Shown here piece after piece: positions 46,656 through 55,240 of a stretch of DNA of 64,000 bases. The notes under the pieces are model-generated. The model was given only the letters and a program-made list of their open reading frames with translations, had not been told where the DNA came from and did no database searches. The translations under genes and the position numbers were made by a program. The stretch's first letter is position 1; each line of letters opens with the position of its first letter. Location of the stretch: assembly GCF_036231945.1 (NCBI RefSeq), contig NZ_CP109599.1, positions 806,001-870,000 on the forward strand. Reading direction: 5' to 3'. This stretch comes from Streptomyces sp. NBC_01429 (GTDB lineage Bacteria > Actinomycetota > Actinomycetes > Streptomycetales > Streptomycetaceae).

Positions 46656-48971
46656 TCAGGCCCAGCGGGCGGTCAGCCGGCCGGTGCCGGCCGGGCAGGT
46701 GTGGAGCGCGCCGAGCGGGTCGGCGACGCCGTCGCCGGTGGGGGCGGCTCCGACGAGCAGCACCTGCCAGGGGAGTTCGCTACCGGTCTCGACGACGACC
46801 TCCGTACCCGTGCGCCGTACGGTGAAGACGGCGGTGTCGCCCGAGCCGTCCGGCGCGGGGACGGTCGTCACCGCCTCCGTGTCGCCGTCCCCCGGCGCGT
46901 ACACCCGCAGGGTCACCCCGTCCGCCCAGTCGTACTCGGGGCTCTCGTCCACGGCTCCGAACGGGATCACCGCGCCCGGCCGGGCCAGCAGCGGCAGGGT
47001 GTCGAAGCCGTGGGTCTCGCGCCGCCAGCCGGGGCCCTGGATCCGCTCGCCGGTGAGTACCTGGGTCCAGGTGCCCTCGGGGACGTAGTAGTCGACCGTG
47101 CCGTCCTCGGTGAAGACGGGCGCCACCAGCAGATCGTCGCCCAGCATGTACTGCCGGTCGAGCGGGTGGCAGGCGGGGTCGTCGGGGAACGCCAGCACCA
47201 TCGCGCGCATCACCGGGGTGCCGAAGTCCCGGGCCTGGAGCGCGGCGCGGTAGAGGTAGGGCATCAGCCGGTGCTTGAGCCGGGTGAAGGAGCGGGTGAC
47301 GGCGACGGCCTCGTCCCCGTAGTCCCACGGCACCCGGTAGGACTTGGAGCCGTGCAGCCTGCTGTGCGAGGAGAGCAGCCCGAACTGCACCCAGCGCTTG
47401 AAGACGGCGGGGGTCGGGGTGCCCTCGAAGCCGCCGATGTCATGGCTCCAGAAGCCGAACCCGGAGAGCCCGAGGGAGAGTCCGCCGCGCAGCGACTCGG
47501 CCATCGCCTCGAAGGTGGACTCGCAGTCGCCGCCCCAGTGCACGGGCAGCCGCTGGCCGCCGGCGGTCGCCGAGCGGGCGAAGACGACGGCCTCGCCCTC
47601 GCCGCGCTCCTGGCACAGCAGTTCGAACACGGTCTCGTTGTACAGCTGCGTGTAGTAGTTGTGCATCCGCTCCGGGTCGGATCCGTCGTGCCAGGCGACG
47701 TCCACCGGCACGCGCTCGCCGAAGTCGGTCTTGAAGCAGTCGACGCCCTGGTCGAGCAGGACGCGCAGCTTGCCCGCGTACCAGTCGCGGGCGGCCGGAT
47801 TGGTGAAGTCGACCAGGGCCATGCCGGGCTGCCAGCGGTCCCACTGCCATACGTCGCCGTCGGGCTTCCTGAGCAGATAGCCCCCGGCCATCCCCTCGGC
47901 GAACAGCGCGGACTTCTGGGCGATGTACGGGTTGATCCAGACGCAGACGCGCAGTCCGCGCTCCTTGAGGCGGGCGAGCATGCCCTCCGGGTCGGGGAAG
48001 ACGTCCGGGTCCCAGACGAAGTCGCTCCACTGGTACTCGCGCATCCAGAAGCAGTCGAAGTGGAAGACGCTGAGCGGGATCTCGGCGTCCGCCATGCCCT
48101 GGACGAAGCGGTTGACCGTCGCCTCGTCGTAGGAGGTGGTGAAGGAGGTGGACAGCCACAGTCCGAACGACCAGGCGGGCGGCAGCGCGGGGCGGCCGGT
48201 GAGCGCGGTGTAGCGGGCGAGGATCTCGCGCGGGCCTGGACCGTGGATGACGAAGAACTCCAGGCTCTGGTCCTCGACGCTGAACTGGACCCGGCCGACG
48301 GTCTCGGAGCCCACCTCGTAGGAGACCAGCCCGGGGTGGTTGACGAAGACGCCGTAACCCCGGCTGGTGAGGTGGAACGGGACGTTCTTGTAGGCCTGTT
48401 CGCTGTTGGTGCCGCCGTCCGCCTGCCAGATGTCGACGGTCTGGCCGTTCTTGACGAACGGGGTGAAGCGCTCGCCCAGCCCGTACACGCTCTCCCCGAC
48501 GCCGAGCGAGAGCTGCGCGAGCATGAAGTGCCGGTCGTCGGCGTCGGTGGCGAAGCCGGCGCCGCGCCGGCCGAGCGAGGTGAGGGTCTGTCCGCCGGCG
48601 TTGAAGTCCAGCTGCCAGGGGGCGGCGGTGTCGGTCCTCAGGGAGAGTTCGCCGGAGACCAGCTCGATCGTGGAGCCCTCCCTGACCACCTTGGCGTGGC
48701 TGCTCTCCACGCCGCCGGTGAGCGCGAACTCCGGCCGCCCTGGAACTTTTCCGGCGTGGTGGGTGACGCGGACGCCGATGACGCCCTCGGCCGGTGACCA
48801 GCATTCCACCGTCAGCAGCGGGCTGTTGAGGGTGTCGCCCCGGTGTGTCACCCGGGTGACCGGCGCGTAGAGGGTGACCCGGTCGTCGGTGACGACGGCG
48901 TCGGTCACGGAGACCGCGTGGCATGCGGTGACGCCGGGGCGCATCTGCCAGTACCCGTCGGTGAACTTCAT
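46656..48971 (-). CDS. yicI: GH31 alpha-xylosidase (YicI-type)
   Basis: A 771-residue intracellular enzyme with the size and order of E. coli YicI. An N-terminal beta-sandwich begins MKFTDGYWQMRPGV (about 1-240). The barrel carries the nucleophile Asp in CFKTDFGERVPVD (about 413) and the acid/base Asp/His region FARSATAGGQRLPVHWGGD. C-terminal beta domains follow (about 580-770). YicI-type enzymes remove alpha-1,6-xylose from isoprimeverose and xyloglucan oligosaccharides. No signal peptide. It is the last gene of an operon with an oligosaccharide importer, which fits uptake of xyloglucan fragments followed by de-xylosylation. Confidence 0.92.
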   Translation of the reverse strand: MKFTDGYWQMRPGVTACHAVSVTDAVVTDDRVTLYAPVTRVTHRGDTLNSPLLTVECWSPAEGVIGVRVTHHAGKVPGRPEFALTGGVESSHAKVVREGSTIELVSGELSLRTDTAAPWQLDFNAGGQTLTSLGRRGAGFATDADDRHFMLAQLSLGVGESVYGLGERFTPFVKNGQTVDIWQADGGTNSEQAYKNVPFHLTSRGYGVFVNHPGLVSYEVGSETVGRVQFSVEDQSLEFFVIHGPGPREILARYTALTGRPALPPAWSFGLWLSTSFTTSYDEATVNRFVQGMADAEIPLSVFHFDCFWMREYQWSDFVWDPDVFPDPEGMLARLKERGLRVCVWINPYIAQKSALFAEGMAGGYLLRKPDGDVWQWDRWQPGMALVDFTNPAARDWYAGKLRVLLDQGVDCFKTDFGERVPVDVAWHDGSDPERMHNYYTQLYNETVFELLCQERGEGEAVVFARSATAGGQRLPVHWGGDCESTFEAMAESLRGGLSLGLSGFGFWSHDIGGFEGTPTPAVFKRWVQFGLLSSHSRLHGSKSYRVPWDYGDEAVAVTRSFTRLKHRLMPYLYRAALQARDFGTPVMRAMVLAFPDDPACHPLDRQYMLGDDLLVAPVFTEDGTVDYYVPEGTWTQVLTGERIQGPGWRRETHGFDTLPLLARPGAVIPFGAVDESPEYDWADGVTLRVYAPGDGDTEAVTTVPAPDGSGDTAVFTVRRTGTEVVVETGSELPWQVLLVGAAPTGDGVADPLGALHTCPAGTGRLTARWA

Positions 48972-49061
48972 CAGTGCTCCTGCTTCTGCTCGTAGCGGTG
49001 TGGCCGTGCCGGTGGGGTCGGCACGGCGGACGGCCGGGGTGCGGGCGGCCGGGCGGCCCGG

Positions 49062-49904
49062 CTATTTGACGGAGCCACCGGTGATCCCCGCGGCGACGTA
49101 CTTCTGCGCCACCACCAGCAGGATCGCGGCGGGGACCGCGGAGACGACGGCGGTCGCCATGACCGCTCCCCAGTCGCTGACATGGGCGCCGATGTACTCG
49201 TACATGCTCAGCGTGATGGGTTTGACGTCGTCCGTGGTGTTGAGGGTCAGCGCGAACATGAAGTCCGACCAGGCGAAGAGGAAGGTGAACAGGCCGGCGT
49301 TGATCAGGGCGTTGCGGCTCATCGGCAGCACGATACGCACGAACGCGGTGAACCGGTTCGCGCCGTCGACGAGGGCGGCCTCCACGACCTCGCGCGGTAT
49401 CGACACCATGAACGCCCGCAACAGCACGATGGAGAAGGGCAGTCCGAGCGAGGCGTCGGCGAGGATCAGGCCCAGGGTGGAGTTGACCAGGCCCAGATCG
49501 ACATAGGCGCTGTAGAGGGCGTTGGCGATGACGATGCCCGGCACCATCTGGGTGATCAGGGTGGCGAACACGATGGCCCGGCCCGAGCGCATCCCGAACT
49601 GCGCCAGCGCGTACGCGGCGGGGGCGGCGAGCGCCAGACAGACCACGACCGCGCCGACCGCGACGACCAGGCTGGTGACCAGCGAGCCGCCCTGACTGCT
49701 CAGGGCACGCTGGAAGTTGTCCCAGCCGGCCGAGGTGGGCAGCCAGCGCGTCGCGGCGAGGCTCTCGCCGGGCTGGAGGGCGATGTTGAGCATCCAGTAC
49801 AGCGGAAAGAGCAGGACGACGAGGATGGCCAGCGCGATGACGGTGTTGCCGGCGCGGCGCGGTGTGCCGGGGACGGGTAGGGCGCGAGTGGGCACGGCGG
49901 TCAC
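49062..49904 (-). CDS. ABC importer permease, MalG-type (alpha-xyloside operon)
   Basis: A 280-residue permease with six helices and EAA loop VEAALVDGANRFTAFVRIVLP. The GTG at 49904 overlaps the upstream permease stop as GTGA. Its C-terminus AAGITGGSVK is usual for the class. It is partner of the next permease and is followed by the alpha-xylosidase gene after 90 bases. Confidence 0.92.
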   Translation of the reverse strand: MTAVPTRALPVPGTPRRAGNTVIALAILVVLLFPLYWMLNIALQPGESLAATRWLPTSAGWDNFQRALSSQGGSLVTSLVVAVGAVVVCLALAAPAAYALAQFGMRSGRAIVFATLITQMVPGIVIANALYSAYVDLGLVNSTLGLILADASLGLPFSIVLLRAFMVSIPREVVEAALVDGANRFTAFVRIVLPMSRNALINAGLFTFLFAWSDFMFALTLNTTDDVKPITLSMYEYIGAHVSDWGAVMATAVVSAVPAAILLVVAQKYVAAGITGGSVK

Positions 49905-50860
49905 TTCCCCTGGCCGAAGTCGGAACGGTTGGCGCGCAGATAGAGCACGGCGAAGACCGCGCTGACCAGGACGAGGACATTGCCGACCACGGCGCCCTGG
50001 CCGAAGTCCAGTTGCTGGAAGGAGAGCTGGTAGGTGAGGGTGCCCAGCGTCTGGGTGGAGTCGGCGGGGCCGCCGCCGGTGAGCGCGAGGATCAGATCGA
50101 GGATCTTCACCGTCGACATGAAGCCGAGGATCAGCACGACGGTGACGACCGGCCGCAGCAGCGGCAGCGTGAGGCTGCGGAACGTACGCCAGGCCCCGGC
50201 GCCGTCGAGCGCGGCGGCCTCGTACAGATCGCGCGGGATCTCCTGGAGCCCGCCGTAGAGGATCACCATGTTGAACGGGATGCCGATCCACACGTTGACC
50301 AGGATCGCGGCGAACAGGGCGACATTCGGGCTGCTCAGCCAGGGGATCGCGGACGACGTGAGATGCAGGTCCATCAGCAGTGTGTTGAGAACGCCGGTCT
50401 CCTGGTCGAGGAGTTTCCGCCAGACGACGGCGGAGACGACCATGGGAACCAGCCAGGGCAGCAGCAGGACGGCGCGGACGAATCCGGAGAGCCGGAAGCG
50501 GCGGGAGAAGAAGACGGCGAGCGCGAGGCCGAGGACGAACTGACCGAGCAGGGAGCCGAAGGTGAAGATCAGGGTGTGCCAGAGCGACTGGGCGAACAGC
50601 GGGTTGTCGAAGACCCCGCGCCAGTTGTCGAGGCCGTTGAAGGGCGACTCACCGGTGAAGTAGGTCTGCGGCGTGTAGTGCTGAAAGCTCATCAGGATGT
50701 TGCGTACGAGCGGGTAGCCGAAGAAGGCCAGCATGTAGAGGGCCGCGGGGGCGACGAAGCACCAGCGCAGCAGGGTGGCGCGCCGGCGCTCGCGGGCCGG
50801 GCCGGCCGGTTTCGCGGGCGCTGACGGCGCGGGTACGGCGGTGGTGACGGTGGTGGTCAT
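49901..50860 (-). CDS. ABC importer permease, MalF-type (alpha-xyloside operon)
   Basis: A 319-residue permease. An Ala/Pro-rich cytoplasmic lead (about 1-25) is followed by six helices and the EAA loop YEAAALDGAGAWRTFRSLTLP. It sits 15 bases after the binding-protein gene and overlaps the MalG-type gene. No ATPase gene in the operon. Confidence 0.92.
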   Translation of the reverse strand: MTTTVTTAVPAPSAPAKPAGPARERRRATLLRWCFVAPAALYMLAFFGYPLVRNILMSFQHYTPQTYFTGESPFNGLDNWRGVFDNPLFAQSLWHTLIFTFGSLLGQFVLGLALAVFFSRRFRLSGFVRAVLLLPWLVPMVVSAVVWRKLLDQETGVLNTLLMDLHLTSSAIPWLSSPNVALFAAILVNVWIGIPFNMVILYGGLQEIPRDLYEAAALDGAGAWRTFRSLTLPLLRPVVTVVLILGFMSTVKILDLILALTGGGPADSTQTLGTLTYQLSFQQLDFGQGAVVGNVLVLVSAVFAVLYLRANRSDFGQGK

Positions 50861-50875
50861 GACGGTTCGCTCACC

Positions 50876-52105
50876 TCACTTTCCGGCCGTGGCCCGTGAC
50901 TGGGCCTGCTTCAGGGCGGTTTCGGGCGTCGCGCGCCCGGTCAGTACGGACTGGAACGCGCCGGACAGCGCGTCGGAGACGACCGGCCAGCGGGCCCCGA
51001 CCCGGCCGGTGCGCGAGCGGGCGGTGGCCACCTGGTCGGCGAAGGCGCCGAGCTTGGGGTTCTGGGCCTTGTAGGCGGCCGCAGCGGCCGTGCGGGTGGG
51101 GACGTTGTAGACGGATTCGCCCCAGTCCACCTGGTTGCGCTGCTCGTTGAGACAGTTGAGGATCTTCGCGGCCGTCCGCTGCCGTCCGCTGTCCCCGGTC
51201 TTCGGCAGGGCCATCACCGTGCCGCCGATCGGCGGCACCGGGGGGCGGCCGGCCTCGGGGACCGGTACGGGGGCGACCTCCCACTTGAGGTCCTTGTGGG
51301 CGCCGAGTACCGGCACCTGCCACGGGCCGTTGATCATCATCGCGGCGCGGCCGGCGATGAACTGGTCGTTGACGTCCTGCTGGTTCCAGGTGACCACGGC
51401 GCTGGAGGCCGACTTGCTCGTGACGAGGTCCTTCCAGAGCTGGAGCGCCGGTGCTCCCTTGCCGTCGTCGAGCCGGGACTCGTCACCGCCGCCCGACCAG
51501 AAGAACGGCAGGAACTGATAGACGCCGTCCGCGTCGGGGGTCGCGCTGAAGGCCATGCCGAAGGTCCTGCCCCGGGTGAGCTTCTTGGCCGCGGTCTTCA
51601 ACTCGTCCCAGGTGGTGGGCGGTTCGACACCCGCCTCGCGCAGGAGGTCCGCGTTGTAGATGAGCGCGAGCGAGTTGACCGACCGGGCGATGCCGTACGG
51701 GGTGCCGCGGAAGCTGCCCATGCTCACGGCGCCCTCGGACATCCCCGTGACATCCACCCCGGCGTCCTTGAGCGGCACGAGACCGCCGGTGTCGGCGAAC
51801 TGGGGCAGCTCGGAGCCGTCCAGCTCCAGGATGTCGGTCAGGGAGTGCGACGAGGCCATCCGCAGCGCCTTGGAGGCGACCTGGTCGGCGGGGACGCTGG
51901 TCTGCCTGACCCGTACGCCGAGCGGCTTCGCGCAGCGGTCGAAGAACTCCTGCTGCGCGGCGTGTTCATGGGTGTCCGTGGCCGAGTTCAGCACGGTGAA
52001 CGTCCCGGAATCGGGCGCCTTGGCGCATCCGGCCAGGCCCGGGGTGACGAGGAGCGCGGTGAGGATCAGGGTCGGCGCCGGTGGGCGCCGGCGGAGTTGA
52101 GGCAT
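50876..52105 (-). CDS. ABC importer substrate-binding lipoprotein (alpha-xyloside operon)
   Basis: A 409-residue family-1 binding lipoprotein with lipobox TPGLAGC (about residue 24). The mature part starts FTVLNSATDTHEHA and has the typical motifs LEDSEL-like ILELDGSELPQF, YGIARSVNSLALIYN and PFFWSGGGDE. GGAGAG lies upstream of the ATG at 52105. It is first in an operon with two permeases and a YicI-type alpha-xylosidase, so the ligand is probably a xylose-containing oligosaccharide. A perfect 18-base palindrome lies about 120 bases upstream. Confidence 0.88.
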   Translation of the reverse strand: MPQLRRRPPAPTLILTALLVTPGLAGCAKAPDSGTFTVLNSATDTHEHAAQQEFFDRCAKPLGVRVRQTSVPADQVASKALRMASSHSLTDILELDGSELPQFADTGGLVPLKDAGVDVTGMSEGAVSMGSFRGTPYGIARSVNSLALIYNADLLREAGVEPPTTWDELKTAAKKLTRGRTFGMAFSATPDADGVYQFLPFFWSGGGDESRLDDGKGAPALQLWKDLVTSKSASSAVVTWNQQDVNDQFIAGRAAMMINGPWQVPVLGAHKDLKWEVAPVPVPEAGRPPVPPIGGTVMALPKTGDSGRQRTAAKILNCLNEQRNQVDWGESVYNVPTRTAAAAAYKAQNPKLGAFADQVATARSRTGRVGARWPVVSDALSGAFQSVLTGRATPETALKQAQSRATAGK

Positions 52106-52419
52106 GGCGAGAGGCTCTCCGTTCGGTCTACGGCTCTGTAAGGAGACGGAGGTGGTGCGCGGGGTGGTGCGGGCGGTGTCGGCGGGGGTGCCCGCACCGG
52201 TGGAGAACAGCGTGTCGAACGAGCATCGAATCGATTCGATGGACGATGCGGCGATGCTAGGCGCTCCCGGAAACGGCGACAAGGGGTGCGACACGGATCG
52301 CGTGAACGCGCACGGTGAGCCGCGCACCGGCGCGCACGGCGCGCGGAAGCGGCCGGGCGGCCCGGTCGGGAGCGCGGCGGCGGCCGAGCCCGGTCACGGG
52401 CGCGGCATCGGGGAGCGGT
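52106..52419. other. Intergenic region between the LacI gene and the alpha-xyloside operon
   Basis: These 314 bases carry the 18-base palindrome at 52224-52241. Apart from that I see no gene, hairpin or clear promoter. Confidence 0.5.
52224..52241. promoter_or_regulatory. 18-base palindromic LacI-type operator
   Basis: CATCGAATCGATTCGATG is a perfect palindrome of unusual AT content for the region. It lies upstream of the binding-protein gene and downstream of the LacI gene. A degenerate relative, ATCGAACCGGCTCGG, occurs upstream of the LacI start (about 53553-53567). Confidence 0.7.
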
Positions 52420-53487
52420 CTACCGTTCGGGGCCCAGCGGGGCCGTGCCCGGCAGCAGGGCGGGGGCGATCAGCAGATGGCCCACCGCGTCGGCGAGCAG
52501 CCGCTCGCCGGGCTCCGTACCCCGCGCGGGGTCCTCGCGCAGCGCCGCGGCGGCGGAGACGGCGAGCCGGGTGACCTCGGTGGCCAGTGTCGCGACGGGC
52601 AGTTCGATCCGGGGCAGCCGTCGGCTCGACGGGTCGCCCGGGAGCGTGCCGATCACCACGACGGTGAGGTCCTCCGGCACCCGCAGCCCGGCCGCCGTCA
52701 CGGACGCCAGGATGTGGTGGTGCGCCGAGGGGTGCTGGACGACGAGCGCGGTCGGCCGCGCTCCCCCGGCCGCGCGGCCGTCCCCGAGCAGGGTGTGGAG
52801 CCGCTGGGCGAGGCTGGCGGGGTCGTTGACCGAGTGGACCACCTCGACGGCGGCCCCGGTGGTACGGGCCCCCAGCCGCGCGCCCGCGATCCCCCGCAGC
52901 GCGTAACTGCGCCGCCCCCTGACCTCCGACTCGCCGGGCGCCAGATAGACCAGGTCGCGGTGGCCTGCGGCGGCCAGTTCGCGTACGGCGAGGGCCGCCG
53001 CCTCCTCCCAGTCGAGGTCGGTCCACGGGAGGGCGTCCTCGTCCGCCGGGCGCCCGATGAGCGCGGCGGGGAAGACCAGTTCCCGTACGACGTCGATCCG
53101 CGCGTCCTCCATGTCGACGGCCATCAGGACCGCCGCGTCGGCGAGTCCGCTGCGCGCCACCCGGCGCAGCCCCTCGGCCTTGTCACGGGAGGTGGTGAGC
53201 AGCAGATCGAAGCCGCGGGCGTTGGCGGCGTCGCTGACCTCGATGGCGAACCGGCCGTCCACCGAGTGCCGTTCCCCGGCGGCGCGGGGCAGGGCGAGCG
53301 CGAGTACGTGCGTACGGCTGCTGCGCAGCGTCCTGGCGCTGGCCCGCGGGTGGTAGCCGAGCGCGTCCACCGCCTCCCGCACCCGGCGGCGGGTCTCCTC
53401 GGAGATGGGCCGGGAACCGTTGAAGACGTACGACACGGTGCTCGGCGCGACCCCGGCCCGTTCGGCGACGTCCCTGATGGTGGCCAT
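52420..53487 (-). CDS. LacI-family regulator of the alpha-xyloside operon
   Basis: A 355-residue repressor. The LacI helix-turn-helix reads TIRDVAERAGVAPSTVSYVFNG and the hinge YHPRASARTLRSS. The effector domain spans about 65-330, with PSAHHHILASVTAAGLRVPEDL near the end. The ATG at 53487 has AGGGG upstream; a GTG/ATG further upstream (53550) would add 21 residues. It is encoded upstream of the importer genes on the same strand, and a perfect 18-base palindrome lies between. Confidence 0.9.
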   Translation of the reverse strand: MATIRDVAERAGVAPSTVSYVFNGSRPISEETRRRVREAVDALGYHPRASARTLRSSRTHVLALALPRAAGERHSVDGRFAIEVSDAANARGFDLLLTTSRDKAEGLRRVARSGLADAAVLMAVDMEDARIDVVRELVFPAALIGRPADEDALPWTDLDWEEAAALAVRELAAAGHRDLVYLAPGESEVRGRRSYALRGIAGARLGARTTGAAVEVVHSVNDPASLAQRLHTLLGDGRAAGGARPTALVVQHPSAHHHILASVTAAGLRVPEDLTVVVIGTLPGDPSSRRLPRIELPVATLATEVTRLAVSAAAALREDPARGTEPGERLLADAVGHLLIAPALLPGTAPLGPER

Positions 53488-53609
53488 CCTCGACCCCTTC
53501 GATGATGCGGGCACGACGCCGCGGAGCGTACTGAAGGCGTGATGGGCCACCTTATCGAACCGGCTCGGGGGGGGACCGGTCCGCCGGCCGGGGGCCGCGA
53601 CGCGCCGGG

Positions 53610-54020
53610 TTACTCCTTGGGGGCCTGCGAGATCCGCACCATGTTGCCCGAGGGGTCCCGGAACGCGCAGTCGCGGGGGCCCCAGGGCTGGTCGGTGGGC
53701 TCCTGGAGCACCTCGCCGCCGGATGCCAGCGCCTTCTCGAAGGTCGCGCCGAGATCGTCGGAGCGGAAGATCACCATCGGCAGAACGCCCTTGGTGAGCA
53801 GCTCCTGAAGGGCGTCGCCGTCGGCCTGGGACCGGCCGGCGTGCGGCTCCGAGAGCACGATCTCCACGCCGGGCTGGGTCGCGCTGCCGAGGGTGACCCA
53901 GCGGAAGTCGCCCGAGGCGACGTCGTTGCGGATGTCGAGTCCGAGGCCGTCGCGGTAGAAGGCGAGCGTCTCGTCGAGGTCGTTGACGGTGATGTGGCAG
54001 TACTGGAGTGCGATGTTCAT
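53610..54020 (-). CDS. VOC-superfamily (glyoxalase-like) protein
   Basis: A 136-residue protein with two beta-alpha-beta-beta-beta modules. It opens LQYCHITVNDLDETLAFYRDGLGLD and ends AFRDPSGNMVRISQAP. Metal ligands are likely the early His and late Glu/Asp positions. Its role is open: glyoxalase, dioxygenase or antibiotic-binding proteins share this fold. It lies 10 bases downstream of the AraC gene on the same strand, a common Streptomyces pair. The ATG at 54020 lacks a clear ribosome site, consistent with coupling. Confidence 0.85.
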   Translation of the reverse strand: MNIALQYCHITVNDLDETLAFYRDGLGLDIRNDVASGDFRWVTLGSATQPGVEIVLSEPHAGRSQADGDALQELLTKGVLPMVIFRSDDLGATFEKALASGGEVLQEPTDQPWGPRDCAFRDPSGNMVRISQAPKE

Positions 54021-54030
54021 GCGGCCAACG

Positions 54031-54564
54031 TTAGGCGGCGGCCTCGGGGGGCGCTTCTCGAATCCTGCTCGGTACGACACCGCCCGTAGGCCCGGCTCCC
54101 GTCGGTCCGTTTCCCGTAGGCCCGTCCCCCGTCGGCCCGGCTCCGGACGGCACTGCCCTGACCGGCAGGTCCCTGGCCGGGCGGGTGCGCACCTTCGCCA
54201 CGCACGGGGGCATCGCCGTCACGGCGGGGTGCTCCCGGGCGCGGTACGCGCTCGGCGGCTCCCCCACGATCTCGGTGAAGCGCGAGCTGAACGAGCCCAG
54301 CGACGTACAGCCGACCTCCACGCACGCGTCGGTCACACTCCACCCGGCCCGCAGCAGCGCCATCGCGCGCTCGATACGACGGGTCATGAGGTAGCTGTAC
54401 GGCGTCTCGCCGTACGCCGCCCGGAACCGCCGCGAGAAGTGGGCCGGGGACATCAGCGCGAACCGGGCCATCGTCGGCACATCGAGCGGGCGCGCGTAGT
54501 CGCGGTCGATCGCGTCCCGCGCCCGGCGCAGGTGTGCGAGGTTGGCGAGATCCTGCGCATCCAT
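54031..54564 (-). CDS. AraC-family regulator with GPTG-repeat tail
   Basis: A 177-residue regulator. The AraC domain comes first (about 10-110), with two helix-turn-helices: DVPTMARFALMSPAHFSRRF and SVTDACVEVGCTSLGSFSSRF. There is no separate effector domain. The C-terminal tail contains four near-perfect repeats GxGPTG (about 143-163), encoded by a degenerate 15-base DNA repeat. Small AraC proteins of this type control the adjacent VOC gene. The tail is presumably disordered. Confidence 0.88.
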   Translation of the reverse strand: MDAQDLANLAHLRRARDAIDRDYARPLDVPTMARFALMSPAHFSRRFRAAYGETPYSYLMTRRIERAMALLRAGWSVTDACVEVGCTSLGSFSSRFTEIVGEPPSAYRAREHPAVTAMPPCVAKVRTRPARDLPVRAVPSGAGPTGDGPTGNGPTGAGPTGGVVPSRIREAPPEAAA

Positions 54565-54641
54565 GCCACGAGGCTAACACCGCACTCTGACAAAGCTGCT
54601 CTGACCTGCGGAAATGTCGGTTCCACGGGTAGCGTCGGCCG

Positions 54642-55199
54642 TCACCGCGCCGGGGGCGCCATCAGCTCGGCGAGCTGCCGGGCCAGCGTACGGGCGCCCG
54701 AAGGCGCCTCGACGGTCAGTCCGTCCCCGGCGCAGCGGACGGGGGTGAGCGGGTTCGGGGTGAGCGGGTTCGGGGTGAGCGGGTCAGGGGCCGCCGCGCC
54801 GGTCAGCCGCCAGCCCGCCGCCCGTACGGACAGGCCCTCCGGGCCGGGGCCCGCGTGCAGTGCGGCGGCCGTCCAGACCACCAGGGCGTGCGGATCGGGC
54901 CGGGGCACGTCGGCGCCGGGGAGGGTCCAGCTCCGGGTGGCATCGGCCGGGCCGGGGGTGATCACCGGCCCGGCGAGGGACCGTACCGTCCCCCAGAGCG
55001 CCGCGAGATCCGGGCAGTGGCGCCAGCGGCCCGCCCGGTCGGCGAGCTGCCAGCCGCCGCCCGGCCACGGCCGCACCGTGATCCGGGTACCGGCCAGCAG
55101 CCGCCGGACGGCCCGGTGCCGGGCGGTCGTACCGCCGGGGCCGAGCGGGGCCACGCGCTCGGCCCAGCCGGTCGCGGGCCGCCCGCACACACCGCACAT
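54642..55199 (-). CDS. Hypothetical protein with N-terminal CxxC and NPLTP repeats
   Basis: A 185-residue protein I do not recognise. It starts MCGVCGRPATGW (a CxxC that could bind zinc with partners elsewhere), has a Trp/Arg-rich centre (GWQLADRAGRWRHCPDL), and an NPLTP repeat (about 140-152) from a 15-base DNA repeat at 54745-54789. No signal or membrane segment. Codon use is ordinary for the window. The ribosome site (GGAAGG) is 13 bases out, so the start is uncertain. Confidence 0.6.
   Translation of the reverse strand: MCGVCGRPATGWAERVAPLGPGGTTARHRAVRRLLAGTRITVRPWPGGGWQLADRAGRWRHCPDLAALWGTVRSLAGPVITPGPADATRSWTLPGADVPRPDPHALVVWTAAALHAGPGPEGLSVRAAGWRLTGAAAPDPLTPNPLTPNPLTPVRCAGDGLTVEAPSGARTLARQLAELMAPPAR
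54745..54789. repeat. 15-base tandem repeat, in-frame in the hypothetical gene
   Basis: GTGAGCGGGTTCGGG occurs twice and is followed by a third diverged copy. In the minus-strand frame each unit adds NPLTP, so the number of copies can vary without a frameshift. Confidence 0.85.
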
Positions 55200-55240
55200 G
55201 ATGAGGTCGCCTTCCGCTCAGCTGTCCCTTGTCGACCCGC

